The position numbers were made by a program, and so were the translations under genes. Positions 1 through 9,284 of a stretch of 64,000 bases of DNA are shown here, in pieces (position 1 is the stretch's first letter; the number at the start of each line of letters is the position of its first letter). Under the pieces are notes generated by a model. The model saw nothing but the letters and a program-made list of their open reading frames with translations, did no database searches and was not told where the DNA came from. Source of the stretch: Isochrysis galbana (Eukaryota; Haptophyta; Isochrysidales; Isochrysidaceae); assembly GCA_018136815.1 (NCBI GenBank), contig CM030938.1, positions 62,001 through 126,000 of the forward strand, given 5' to 3'.

Positions 1-694
1 CGTAGTTACGGGGAGGCGCATTCCGATGCGCCTCTTTGTGGGGGCCCGGCCAAGAGGCTTCCCCCATGGGTGGGTTGTTCGGGGGGCTCGCCTCCCCGGT
101 TGCCAGGGCGCTATCCTTGGTCGCTCAAATGGTCTTCCCTTTCATCTTTCATGCACGATTATGTGTTCAATTCCCAGTCTCCGTGCTATCGTGTTGAGTG
201 TAAGGCTTGGCGCTAGTGTATCATTGTCTATTACGTCGAAGAGAGAAGAGAGGGCGGAAGTCGTTGAGTCGTTGACGTCTACCCCTACCCGTTTTTTTGG
301 TTGCCGGCCCATGTCCGCCTGGGCCCTTCTGGATGCGTCGGAGGAGTTGCCAAAGTGCACTTTCAAAGTGCGCCGCTTTCACAAGAGTGGTGTACCTTGC
401 TAACATTCTTCGTATGACTTGTTTGCTGTCGAACCACAAGCAAAGTGATGGTAGTGTAGTACTACTTATTATACTTATAATATCAATGACAATGAACATG
501 AGCGCCGCTACTGCCACTAGCCTTGCACCAACGTGCCAAGCCATGGCGCACATGACTGCGCTAAGACCCAAACAAATTATAATTTCAAATTGATTAATTT
601 TTATCCTAGCCCTAGCCACCCCCACCCCCACTAGCCACTAGCTAATCGGACACAACTTTTCAGTCCCAGAATCCCGCCATGCCTTACGAGCCAA
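1..694. other. No recognisable gene; AT-rich dispersed repeat
   Basis: I see no convincing gene here. Short ORFs overlap on both strands without a recognisable domain. The stretch from about 430 to 600 is AT-rich and carries a block (GCCGCTACTGCCACTAGCC) that recurs near 5260, 36320 and, inverted, 41930, so it is a dispersed repeat and not unique sequence. Confidence 0.5.
430..600 (+). repeat. Dispersed AT-rich repeat, copy 1
   Basis: Shares the order TACTGCCACTAGCC, then a GCACC/ACACATGACTGC-type stretch, with 5215-5345. The related copies at 36275-36445 and, inverted, 41884-42000 also carry an AATAAAACA(A/G)CTGA-like start, which suggests a repeat boundary. No coding potential is seen. Confidence 0.5.
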
Positions 695-739
695 GTGTCT
701 GAGCAATACCGGGGGGAGGGGACACTGCACACTGCCCTC

Positions 740-2365
740 TGGAGAGCCGCTCGGCTCCTGAATTGGCCGTCCCATATAAAGGCAATACAAACCAGATGGA
801 TCCTAAACTATTTGAACGCGAGAAAGGCACTATGGAAACACGGACTAGACGCTTGGTTCTGTCGAACCGGACTAGGGAGGGGAGCTGTTCTCTCCACGAT
901 CCCCACGAAAATGTTGACGGGAAGTATCAGGGGCAACCCGGCACTTCCAGTCTTCTGGAAAGAAGCTATTGCGAACTTCAGAAAACTCGATATACAACCC
1001 TCCTTCCTTACACGGGAGGGCGCATTATCCCAACCGATATGGCACAACCCGCACATCCCACCCCCAGGAGTGCGCGCCCCATGGGCGCGTCTATGGGAAG
1101 CCCTGCACACTAACGTAATTCACAACGTGTTCAAAGACGGCGCCTTTCTGACGCCATATAGCAAGGATGAATGCTCGGCGTATCTCGAACATCTACCCGA
1201 CACCTTTGTTCACGAGGGCCGCCCAATACACAAAAAGGAGTTTCTCGACTCATGGGACGAAATCGTTAGCCACGCAACGCGAGTGATAGGGCAATCACAA
1301 GAGCGCCCGCCCCCCGACGCAAAGGGGAAAAAGACACCCGACGACAAAGCCCCGCCTCAAGAGCCGGAGACCGAGCTACAGAACAACGAAATCAGGGTCT
1401 CCGAAGACGATAAATACATCAGCAAACTAAACAACATCTGGATGCACACGGATACCGACTACTTGGGAGAGATAGCCGGCACCGGAAAGGTAGCGAATGC
1501 GGGAGAGATCCAATACTACCACCCGCCAGCCAGATGGGAAGGCGGATTCAAAGGCCCAAGATATATGGAGTACCCCTTGGCGGACGAATACGCCATACTA
1601 AAAGGAAAAGTCGCGCTAGACGCAATATCAGTCGCAGATCTCACCAAGGCCGTGCTTAAAGCGACACGAAGCAACGCCCCGCAAGCGGCGAGAACAGCAT
1701 GGGAAAAGCGACTGAATGTCACCAAGGAAGAATGGAAACATATAGCAAGGCTATATACAATGCCACTGCTAAAACACACGGATAAACACCTCCACTTCAA
1801 ACATATCACACATAGGCGAATCGGTACCAGGAACAGATTCGCAGACGGACAGACAGACGTCTGTAGACTGTGTCGCCGACACCGGGAAAACTCGTGCCAC
1901 CTAGCGTGGTGTCCCGCGACGAAGAGAGTATTCGAAACCATAGACGCCCTCAACAACTTCACCCCCTCTCCCGGGAGATCACGCACACAAAAAACGAAAG
2001 ACAGACTATTCGCATACCCCGGTGCGAACACACCCGAAAGTCTAAAAGCGTTATACGTGATAGCATGGAAATACATACTAAGAGACTTCTATAGAGTCGC
2101 GTTTGAGTCATATGAATACCACTATATCCCAGTATTGGAGTCTACACTAGTGAGGTTTGCCACATTGGTTAGGGGCCTCACCCCGCCACGGCAGCATTGT
2201 TTGATGCGCACATGTAAAGCCGCCCAGGGGAGGAAGCCCAAACTTAAGAGAACGCTGGCACTTAGTGCCCCGATATTCATTGAAAACGAAAAGGGTAGGC
2301 TACAAATGAGCGAAAACACTAGCCTTGTAGCGGCAGCGCTTGGTCTAGCTGAAAGGCTCGCGTAG
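740..2365 (+). mobile_element. LINE (non-LTR retrotransposon) ORF, 3' part
   Basis: An open frame covers the C-terminal half of a LINE polyprotein. The reverse transcriptase core is absent, so the copy is 5'-truncated. It opens with the post-RT region (LLNWPSHIKAIQTRW, then ALWKHGLDAWFCRTG), continues through a charged linker rich in Pro, Asp and Lys, and carries a zf-RVT-like knuckle near residues 389-406 (CRLC, then CHLAWC, a C-x2-C / H-x3-C spacing). The end contains a YVIAWKYILRDFY block found again in copies near 20.5, 24.2 and 41.1 kb. The frame is intact to a TAG at 2363-2365, so this fragment is young or constrained. The upstream ATG at 695 is probably not the element's own start, because similarity between copies begins at about LLNWPS. 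Family assignment is confident; activity is excluded by the missing endonuclease and RT. Confidence 0.85.
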
Positions 2366-3173
2366 CGAGAAGCGAGAAAAGACGACCGGCATTGATGAAC
2401 CAACCAAAGGTGTGATCGATCAGCACAGCTCACCCACGGCAAACATGGACACACGCAGACACAAGGGAACCGACGATAGCACCACGAGAAACAGGTCACC
2501 CAGCAGCACAGGAGGAAGTTGAGAATGCGCAGCTGGGGACAGGTGCACCCCGCTCCGCTCGGACCCCCACATGACCCGAGCCCCTAAGTAGAGCACGAGG
2601 GGAGTTGCCGCGAGGCGGGGAATGAGGGTGAGGAAGGGAAAGGGGCATGGCTACGAAGGAATAGTTCAGGGCCACGTGTGAGGCGAGAATTTTAAAAGGT
2701 TTTTTTTTTTTTCTGGAGAGCCGCTCGGGCCCTATGCGAGACCGCGTCGTCCGCATGACGCACGAGCGGCTCCGCTGCCACCGCCAGAAAGGCGAGTTCC
2801 CAGAAGTTCCATCGTCTGTGGCGGCGTCCGGCCCGTCGCGAGCCCTCTTCCTCTTGCGCGCCCTGTCTCTCCGCTCCACCAGCGCCAGATACATGGCCAG
2901 CCTGGAGTCCTCCAGCTCTCGCGCCGTGAAGGGCCGGGTGGGCAACGCTGGCCAGCGCGCTCTGGCGGCGCGAGATTGGTTGAGGAGCCCTCTGTTGGCT
3001 GTTGGGTCTCCGCGGTCCTCTGATTTGGTCTTTTGCTAGAGCGACTCAACAGCGACTCCACGAACGGGGAATCAAGGCTGTTGACTCGGGAACTCTTGAC
3101 TCTTGAGTCCCCGTAGAGTCTCTGTAAAAACCCTCTACTCTACTAGTCCGGTTCCTTTTCCGATCGATTCACG
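2366..3173. other. Intergenic: LINE 3' flank and promoter-like block
   Basis: No gene is seen. It starts with the LINE 3' flank. A GAGCACGAGGGGAG block near 2588 and a GGCGAGAATTTTAAAAGG-T12 block at about 2676-2712 match a recurring element described separately. Directly after the T-tract a CTGGAGAGCCGCTCGG string repeats one found at about 738, at the start of the LINE fragment. Confidence 0.5.
2588..2714 (+). promoter_or_regulatory. Recurrent promoter-like block, copy 1 (TTTTAAAAGG + T-tract)
   Basis: Contains GGCGAGAATTTTAAAAGG followed by about 12 T. Related copies lie at 19976-20085 (minus), 28255-28300 (plus), 28880-29045 (minus), 53505-53545 (plus) and 59341-59385 (minus). Several copies, including this one, also share an upstream GCACGAGGG(G)A block and a GC(R)AGGC block. 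No gene follows this copy directly. It is either a duplicated core promoter or part of a dispersed repeat. Confidence 0.4.
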
Positions 3174-5165
3174 ATGAAACTGTGTGCGCCCAAGGAAAGG
3201 AAACGAATGCGACGACGCCCCGTTCGCTCGCGAGATGTGCCCCCCACCTTGCCGGAACTCAAGTCAGACATCGGGGGGCAGCGCAGGGACTGGGGAAGCG
3301 TCGATTGCGGGAACACACGGACGACGACGCCCGTCATGCCATCACGCTATCTTCCGAGGAGGTCGGCCGCAGCTCAGGCCTTCCGGCCGAAGCTGACCAG
3401 CACCGAGTGCCGGCTCGAGAGCACCCCCAGCTCTGTGATGAGTGATACCAGCCGGCCAGCCTGCTTCCAAGCGACGTGTGTCGGCACATTCAGTGTAGAT
3501 GAGCGCCCGCGCTCGGGCATGGCTTTGAGTTCCTGCAGTGATGTGGCACCTGCCAAGGACGTTTCCAAGCTAACAAGAGCGCTAGGTTTGAAGTACATCA
3601 ACGACGCCTCATGCATCCGGGATTCAGCAGCAAAAGTATGTGCGGCAAAGGCAGCTAGCACCTCCGGGAGGAAAGCAGAGAACGAGCGCCCTGGCTACGG
3701 CAATTGCGGCTTCGACATGTCAGGAAAGATGTATGATCTCAAGGAGCTGCGAGACTTGCGCAACGTGGCCATCATCAAAGGTATGAATCACATGGCCAAA
3801 TTCTTTGCTGCCAAGCAGTATGCGGCCTTGTACGAGGTTGGAGACGATGCGCCTGCGATTTTCTTCGAATGCTGGTACACGTCTGCCAACTCTTCCATCC
3901 GATGCATGGCTAAAGATGTTTACAAATGCCTCATGCCGATTTTCGAGAATAGGTTGCTGTGGTTGACCAGTGACACTCGATCGGATTCTCCTCCGCCCGC
4001 TCCACCGTCAAGGCGCCGTGCACGCAATCCATCTCGTGGTGTTGTCGAGGCCAAGAACACCCGTTCGATGGCAAAGCGCGAAGCTCCTGCGGATTCGAAT
4101 ATTGCACTCATAAAGTATGATGCTGATGGGTTGAAGAATGGCCACAACGATGCCGGATCGGAAGCACACATTGAATGTGACGGCATCAGTGCAGATTCAA
4201 CTACACCTTACAAGGGTTGGAATAAACCGCGCGAGAGCGCAGAGAAATCGGGGGGAGGTATATCCGGTGCCGTTTCAAACAGTCTGCGAGCGAGTAAAGA
4301 ACGGGGGACTCGTCCAGATCGGGACGACTTTTTTGCATTCATGTTTCTCTTGCGATGCAAGCATGAGATGGGCGAGGACACGGATTTGCTGTTGCAGCGT
4401 GCCGACGTTGCCTGGTCACGGAACGGCTTCAGCGAAACGAACAAGCTATTTGGGCACTCTGTAGCAAGTTTAAAGTCGATCCCTCTGAGCGATTGGCTCG
4501 TCTTCCTCATGCGAGTCATGATCATGGAGCTGAACCAATTGCTCTTTCGCGCCCGGTATCCGCTCCAATGGGGTCTGCGGGAAACTCTATCAGCTTTGCG
4601 ATTCGTCGAACTTACACCTCCGCCGAAGATTGACACCGGCGATCATGATTCATACATGCGTTTCCATCATTCATTCTATCTTGCGACACACATTGCATAC
4701 GTGCAGAGCGCATATAATTCCATCCGAGCTAGCCAATGCCAAATACCATGGCTCTACCGCTACATTCGGGTCTCCTTCCGCTTCTTCCTCAAACGTGCTC
4801 GCGCTAGACTCAATGGAGGAGATGTCTATCTTGACATTGACGGAGTTGCTGAGGTCATCGATTGCCTTCGCGGGGCTGGTATGACGGAGGCGAGCGACAA
4901 GATGGTTTGTGAGGGTACGTTGCTCCTATTGCGCTTGCAACGACCAAATGGCTCTTGGCCAGCTTGGTTGCCAGGGTACGATTGCAACGAGAATGAGCTC
5001 GATCACTATCATCGCATACACCCCACATGGGTATGTACTCAGGCGCTCCGAGACCGAGATTTTCGCATCGCTGGCAATGATGGGAATCACGTTTGGTCAA
5101 CTTTCATCCCCAAACTACTAGCTGACATCAACTTCAAAGAATTAGGCTACAAGCCCGATTGGTGA
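3174..5165 (+). CDS. Uncharacterised 663-aa protein, toroid-like C-terminus
   Basis: A single uninterrupted frame. I do not recognise a named family. The first 170 residues are basic and low in predicted structure. From about residue 180 (YDLKELRDLRNVA) the sequence turns into a mostly alpha-helical protein with a charged, Ser/Pro-rich insert around residues 270-390. The last 130 residues read like one or two helical hairpins of an alpha/alpha toroid: YLDIDGVAEVIDCL, a QRPNGSWPAW turn, then YHRIHPTWVCTQALRDRDF. The NGSW turn and the HPTW-x2-T-x-ALR block resemble repeats in prenyltransferase and terpene-cyclase-like helical barrels, but no catalytic DxDD or equivalent is visible, so I do not assign an enzyme. 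The start at 3174 is the first ATG; a later ATG at residue 208 is possible if the basic leader is 5' UTR. It sits alone, flanked by repeats. Confidence 0.7.
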   Translation: MKLCAPKERKRMRRRPVRSRDVPPTLPELKSDIGGQRRDWGSVDCGNTRTTTPVMPSRYLPRRSAAAQAFRPKLTSTECRLESTPSSVMSDTSRPACFQATCVGTFSVDERPRSGMALSSCSDVAPAKDVSKLTRALGLKYINDASCIRDSAAKVCAAKAASTSGRKAENERPGYGNCGFDMSGKMYDLKELRDLRNVAIIKGMNHMAKFFAAKQYAALYEVGDDAPAIFFECWYTSANSSIRCMAKDVYKCLMPIFENRLLWLTSDTRSDSPPPAPPSRRRARNPSRGVVEAKNTRSMAKREAPADSNIALIKYDADGLKNGHNDAGSEAHIECDGISADSTTPYKGWNKPRESAEKSGGGISGAVSNSLRASKERGTRPDRDDFFAFMFLLRCKHEMGEDTDLLLQRADVAWSRNGFSETNKLFGHSVASLKSIPLSDWLVFLMRVMIMELNQLLFRARYPLQWGLRETLSALRFVELTPPPKIDTGDHDSYMRFHHSFYLATHIAYVQSAYNSIRASQCQIPWLYRYIRVSFRFFLKRARARLNGGDVYLDIDGVAEVIDCLRGAGMTEASDKMVCEGTLLLLRLQRPNGSWPAWLPGYDCNENELDHYHRIHPTWVCTQALRDRDFRIAGNDGNHVWSTFIPKLLADINFKELGYKPDW

Positions 5166-5826
5166 TGGTGCGACTAGTTACTTGAGCGCCCTGGGTTCTG
5201 CTAGCCGCTCTGTATTGCGCTGCTTGCTCATAGTAATAAAACAACTGAATATTAGTGCCGCTACTGCCACTAGCCATGCACCACAATACGACAAGCCACG
5301 ACACACATGACTGCATTATAAACCTAGGCACACAAATCTATTCACCTGATTATAACTCCCCCCTCGCAGGCGCCCGGCTCCCGTTAGAACTCCCCACAAG
5401 CTCATTGGTAGGGCGGTCAAATAGTGATTTAGAACTACAGAACTACTAACAGTTGGGGGGGGCCTGCATTTTTTGACCGTCCTCCCCCCCAAAAAGTCTG
5501 AAGATTCAGGGCTACACACCTATCGCTAGTCAGGTATAATCTACCCTCGCCCGTCATCGCCCTTCTCTCCCGTCGCCCCATATCCTTGCCTTCCCCCCCT
5601 CTTTCCTTTTTGTTCGGTGTTGGGGGTGCGGCCGGGGGCGCGCACTTCCAGCGGCCTCCTCGTCACGCATGACGTGGCCGCCCCAATCGCGCGTGATGGC
5701 TGAGGAGAACCCCGTGGAGACGCTCGCATGAGATGTACGCCCCCCCTTGCCGCGGTGGACTCGCTCGGCAGGAGCGCCCTCATGAGCTCGACCCGGTGTC
5801 CTGGGACCGAGCTTTTTTGTATTTGA
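5166..5826. other. Intergenic: dispersed repeats
   Basis: A copy of the AT-rich dispersed repeat lies at about 5215-5345. A TCTGAAGATTCAGGGCT block at 5496-5521 recurs at 8163-8191. The last 50 bases (5780-5831) appear to be the displaced 3' end of the AT-rich ORF whose main part is at 7464-8062 (see that entry). Confidence 0.5.
5215..5345 (+). repeat. Dispersed AT-rich repeat, copy 2
   Basis: Begins with AGTAATAAAACAACTGAATA and continues GCCGCTACTGCCACTAGCC, matching 430-600 and 36275-36445. Ends in a run ACTCCCCCCTCGCAGGC that is also present at 36432-36450 in the third copy. Confidence 0.5.
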
Positions 5827-5831
5827 TGTTG

Positions 5832-6612
5832 TGTGGAAATCAAAGCCGCAGCTTGGATTGTAACGAGATGAACGAGATGTAACGAGATGGCCTGATGGCC
5901 CGACGACGAGATGAACGAGATGGCCTTGATGGCCCGACGAGATGAACGAGATGAACGAGATGGCCTTGATGGCCCGACGAGATGAACGAGATGGCCTTGA
6001 TGGCCCGACGAGATGAACGAGATTTTCGGGTAACGGAATTGGACGAGGAGTTTCCCCACTAAGCTTGGTCGTAATGCGGTGAAACCGTTTTTCGAGACAA
6101 GCGGGAAACCGGGGCGGAAGGAACTGGCAAGGAAGTCGGCAGGAAGGCAGAGGAAATGTCTTGGCAAGGCGACGGAGGCAGGATTTTAACGGTAGACGGA
6201 ATTTTTAACAGTAGGAAGAGGCAGGAATTTTTAACAGTAGGAAGAGGCAGGATTTCTAACGGTAGACGGAGTGCGGAATTTTTTACGGTAGAAGAAGAGC
6301 GTGGAATTTAACTGTAGAAGAAGAGCGGAGAGGAGAAGGAGCGGGGCTCGAACTGCAGAGCGCTCCGTCCGGACTCGAACTCGCGACCCAGAGCAAAAGG
6401 TTGGTGGAGGCGGTGGGTTGAACCACTATGCCACGTGAGAGTTTACGTAGCCATAGGGCCGATGGGAAGGGCTGAGAACCGCCCTATATACTCTGGGTTT
6501 TTTTCTCTTCTTTTTCACTTTTCTTCTTCTTTCTTCCTCTGTTCTTTTTACTGTGTACTGTTTTTCTTTTACTGTTATTTCTTTTTGCCTCTGAGACATC
6601 GCGAATGCGACA
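5832..6612 (+). repeat. Left LTR of the TRIM-like element
   Basis: TG...CA ends, internal short tandem repeats of GAACGAGATGGCC type at 5866-6022, TATATA at about 6484 followed by a T-rich tract. Near-identical to 6678-7458. Confidence 0.8.
6350..6442 (-). other. tRNA-like segment (Pol III A and B boxes) in left LTR
   Basis: On the minus strand a perfect A box (TGGCATAGTGG, 6423-6433) is followed about 45 bases on by a B box (GTTCGAGTCC, 6371-6380). The D and T arms do not pair well enough for a functional tRNA, so this is a tRNA-derived, SINE-like module. The same module is present in the right LTR at about 7196-7288. Confidence 0.55.
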
Positions 6613-6677
6613 CCCCCCGACTTAATCACGAGCGTCCTCGCGAGCCTTCTGCAAGCGGAATCCTTATGTCTCTAAAT

Positions 6678-7458
6678 TGTGGAAATCAAAGCCGCAGCTT
6701 GGATTGTAACGAGATGAACGAGATGTAACGAGATGGCCTGATGGCCCGACGACGAGATGAACGAGATGGCCTTGATGGCCCGACGAGATGAACGAGATGA
6801 ACGAGATGGCCTTGATGGCCCGACGAGATGAACGAGATGGCCTTGATGGCCCGACGAGATGAACGAGATTTTCGGGTAACGGAATTGGACGAGGAGTTTC
6901 CCCACTAAGCTTGGTCGTAATGCGGTGAAACCGTTTTTCGAGACAAGCGGGAAACCGGGGCGGAAGGAACTGGCAAGGAAGTCGGCAGGAAGGCAGAGGA
7001 AATGTCTTGGCAAGGCGACGGAGGCAGGATTTTAACGGTAGACGGAATTTTTAACAGTAGGAAGAGGCAGGAATTTTTAACAGTAGGAAGAGGCAGGATT
7101 TCTAACGGTAGACGGAGTGCGGAATTTTTTACGGTAGAAGAAGAGCGTGGAATTTAACTGTAGAAGAAGAGCGGAGAGGAGAAGGAGCGGGGCTCGAACT
7201 GCAGAGCGCTCCGTCCGGACTCGAACTCGCGACCCAGAGCAAAAGGTTGGTGGAGGCGGTGGGTTGAACCACTATGCCACGTGAGAGTTTACGTAGCCAT
7301 AGGGCCGATGGGAAGGGCTGAGAACCGCCCTATATACTCTGGGTTTTTTTCTCTTCTTTTTCACTTTGCTTCTTCTTTCTTCCTCTGTTCTTTTTACTGT
7401 TTACTGTTTTTCTTTTACTGTTATTTCTTTTTGCCTCTGAGACATCGCGAATGCGACA
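6678..7458 (+). repeat. Right LTR of the TRIM-like element
   Basis: Same length as the left repeat (781 bp). A few substitutions are visible, for example CTGTTTACTG against CTGTGTACTG and TTTGCTTC against TTTTCTTC near the 3' end. Followed immediately by the TGTTG duplication. Confidence 0.8.
7196..7288 (-). other. tRNA-like segment in right LTR
   Basis: Second copy of the A-box/B-box module, carried along by the LTR duplication. Confidence 0.5.
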
Positions 7459-7463
7459 TGTTG

Positions 7464-8062
7464 CTGGGCCTTGTGGGTTCAATCTTTACGGGAGCTGAAC
7501 CCGAACCGATAAGCGGCCTTTTGTTTTCAATCTTTACTTGGGGAGCTGAACCCGAATCGACACCTTTTAGCAATTCTTGGAGGTGGGGAGTTAATTCCGA
7601 ATTGACATACGTTTTCATTGTACGAAGCAGATCATCACGACTCATATTGATGATTGTTTTCACAGGGAATTTATTGCTCAAGAGAGTGTGTATCATATAA
7701 ACCAGTGTGAATGATTTATCAGCCTCGCAAATGGCATGTAAGGTGTCTTTAATGTTCGTATTGTGCTTGAAATCGAATGAACTGAATAAGGAGTTACATT
7801 CGAAAGTGTACGTCCACAAATTGGGGTTCGACTCAAGCAGCCTCCTCAGGGAGTTGTTGCTCCTCCCCGGGTTGACCCCAACCGGCGGCGGCGGACTGAT
7901 GCTGTCCAATGCTTCCGCCATAACCTGCATGGCAGATTTATAAGTGCCATATGGCGGAAAGAGAGGTGTGATGAATTTTTTAAAGTTATCGTCCATATTT
8001 TTTATTATCCATTGCAATCGCTTGCGTATTACATCATCAGCCACCATTCCATTTGTAGACAT
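7464..8062 (-). pseudogene. AT-rich virus-like ORF interrupted by the TRIM
   Basis: An AT-rich frame starts at 8062 (MSTNGMVADDVIRKRL) and is unlike its GC-rich surroundings in base and codon use. I do not recognise the family. It is mixed helical, with a Pro-rich turn (SPPPPVGVNPG) near residue 55 and a C-terminal region of repeated VKIE(N/P)xRP motifs. The apparent stop lies inside the TRIM-like repeat. If the element and one target copy are removed, the frame continues across the junction into 5780-5826 and ends there at a TGA after a short Lys/Ser-rich tail. The insertion therefore disrupted an open gene close to its 3' end. The composition suggests transfer from an AT-rich source such as a Polinton-like virus or virophage of algae, but that is inference. 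Confidence 0.55.
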
Positions 8063-8101
8063 GGTTGAGCACTGTGAGGTGGGTGCCTTTGCTCAAATAC
8101 T

Positions 8102-8167
8102 AGAAGATTTTTTTTGTACCGGTGCATCGCGTATTTGGAAACGAGGGGTACCAAAAAAAAATCTTCT
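8102..8167. repeat. 66-bp foldback (hairpin with A/T arms)
   Basis: Arms AGAAGATTTTTTTTGTACC (8102-8120) and GGTACC-A9-TCTTCT (8147-8167) are inverted copies around a 26-bp loop. The loop end carries GGAAACGAGGGGTA, similar to the end of the mariner-like MITE at 52362-53299. Just downstream, CTGAAGATTCAGGGCT matches 5496-5521. It lies 40 bp before the start of the AT-rich ORF and may be a MITE or a terminator/promoter hairpin of that element. Confidence 0.5.
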
Positions 8168-8199
8168 GAAGATTCAGGGCTGCACACCTACTAGTTTCG

Positions 8200-8629
8200 G
8201 GACTCCCCTTCGCGGATAAAGGATAAAGGTACCCAGCTTTCTAGGACCAGTCCTAGAAACTAGCACGGCTCTTTTTACCGCTGCGTGGAACGATCTTGGG
8301 GCTGCAAGCGTTTGTAGCCAGTATCTAGGAATAGAGTATATGAGAAAGTTAGCTATCTTCGTTTTCCCGTGTATAGACAGATTATTCGTTATCGGTGCGT
8401 ATATGGTGGTTTTTTTCTCTATTTTGTCGGCTAGTTTGCGCCAGAACTCTTTGATGGCCTGGGGTCCCCCTAGGGGGACTCCCAGGATGGTCGCGTATTC
8501 GTTTCTTTTCAGCCACTTGTATCTTTGGAAACTCGCTGGTGGACGTTTTCTTTTTAAGGAGCCCATCCTAAGTCCCTCGAACTTTAGGTCGTTGGGTTTG
8601 CCGCACGGCTTAAATTGAATCTGTCCCAT
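8200..8629 (-). mobile_element. LINE fragment, region just after the RT core
   Basis: Minus-strand frame with IQFKPCGKPNDLKFEGLR and YATILGVPLGGPQAIKEFW, then NNLSIHGKTKIANFLIYS. This is the RT thumb/connection region typical of L1-like elements (LGVPLG...FW...LS..GK..IA). It fills the gap between the RT copy at 44.97-46.2 kb and the C-terminal copy at 0.74-2.37 kb of what looks like one family. Both ends are truncated. The frame is open throughout. Confidence 0.75.
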
Positions 8630-8805
8630 ATTTATATTCGACGGAACGCGACCTTACCGCTTTTCAAAGATCAAAGATAGACAAAGAAGGTGCAACTCGA
8701 GCTTCCCTTTTTTTGTCACACCCCTCCCGGCTTTTTAGGTATATAATTTCTACTGACCCCTAACTTGGCCCCTAACTCGGGGGTTGACATAAACACGGGG
8801 ACCCA

Positions 8806-8892
8806 TCAAGCGGAAGACGTCTTGTGTTTCGCCTGTGCCTCCCGTTTCAATATCGCCTCCGCGTCAAAGGTCAGTTGCATTTTCTCCGCGGG
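8806..8892 (-). pseudogene. Small membrane protein family, tail only (copy A)
   Basis: The minus-strand frame ends with EKMQLTFDAEAILKREAQ followed by KHKTSSA and a stop, the conserved C-terminal tail shared with copies at 15212-15370 and 20757-21078. The two membrane segments are replaced by unrelated sequence upstream. Beyond the stop, the shared 3' flank (an ACCCCTAACT block and a TATATAA stretch) continues to about 8700, as at 20.65-20.75 kb. Confidence 0.6.
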
Positions 8893-9284
8893 GGGTGCAT
8901 TGCCCAGGCGCAGCTGTGGTATGCGCGCGTCTTCAACTCCACGTTCGTCCTGCCAACGGAAGTGTAACACGTTGGCCAATCTTTTCTGACGTTTAACCAA
9001 ACCATGGGCAACTCCGCCGGGCGAATCGACAATCACGGCTTCGGAATCGGCAACTATGACGTCGACAAACAAGACCCCAAGAGTGCACAAGTTATGGCGG
9101 GATGCAAAATGACCATCTTCTCCGAGGCCGGCTTCAAAGGAGAACACACAACCATCAATGGACCGTCGATGCTCGCAGCATCGGATCACGGGCCTTCTCC
9201 GCGCCTTTAATCCATCCTTCGTGCAAAGTGGTAAGGTGGATGCACTCTGGGTGCAGCGGCTGGCGGCCTTGCCTTGTTTGGCTA

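Larger units (their letters stand above)
5827..7463 (+). mobile_element. TRIM-like short LTR element with TGTTG target duplication
   Basis: Two near-identical 781-bp direct repeats (5832-6612 and 6678-7458) flank only 65 bp of interior. Each repeat starts TGTGGAAATC and ends GCGACA, so both have the TG...CA ends of LTRs. The outer flanks are a perfect 5-bp duplication, TGTTG, at 5827-5831 and 7459-7463. Each repeat holds a TATATA box followed by a pyrimidine-rich tract near its 3' end (6484 and 7330), an internal GATGAACGAGATGGCC minisatellite, and an antisense tRNA-like segment. The interior has no gene. This fits a terminal-repeat retrotransposon in miniature. The two repeats differ at very few positions, which implies a recent insertion. 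No ordinary TGG-type primer site follows the first repeat; it starts CCCCCCGACTTAATC instead. Confidence 0.8.

Noticed and set aside
5541-6167. 208-aa minus-strand ORF in the left LTR
   Set aside because: Made of the GATGAACGAG minisatellite read as His/Leu/Ser repeats; its middle is repeated in the right LTR, and only its 5780-5831 part may belong to another gene.
6350-6442. Functional tRNA gene
   Set aside because: A and B boxes are fine, but acceptor and T stems do not pair; it lies inside an LTR and is duplicated with it.
9004-9210. Possible beta/gamma-crystallin-like motif (CKMTIFSEAGFKGEHTTING)
   Set aside because: A single short match on a 68-aa frame that overlaps an hAT frame and the antisense of a repeat; not enough for a call.
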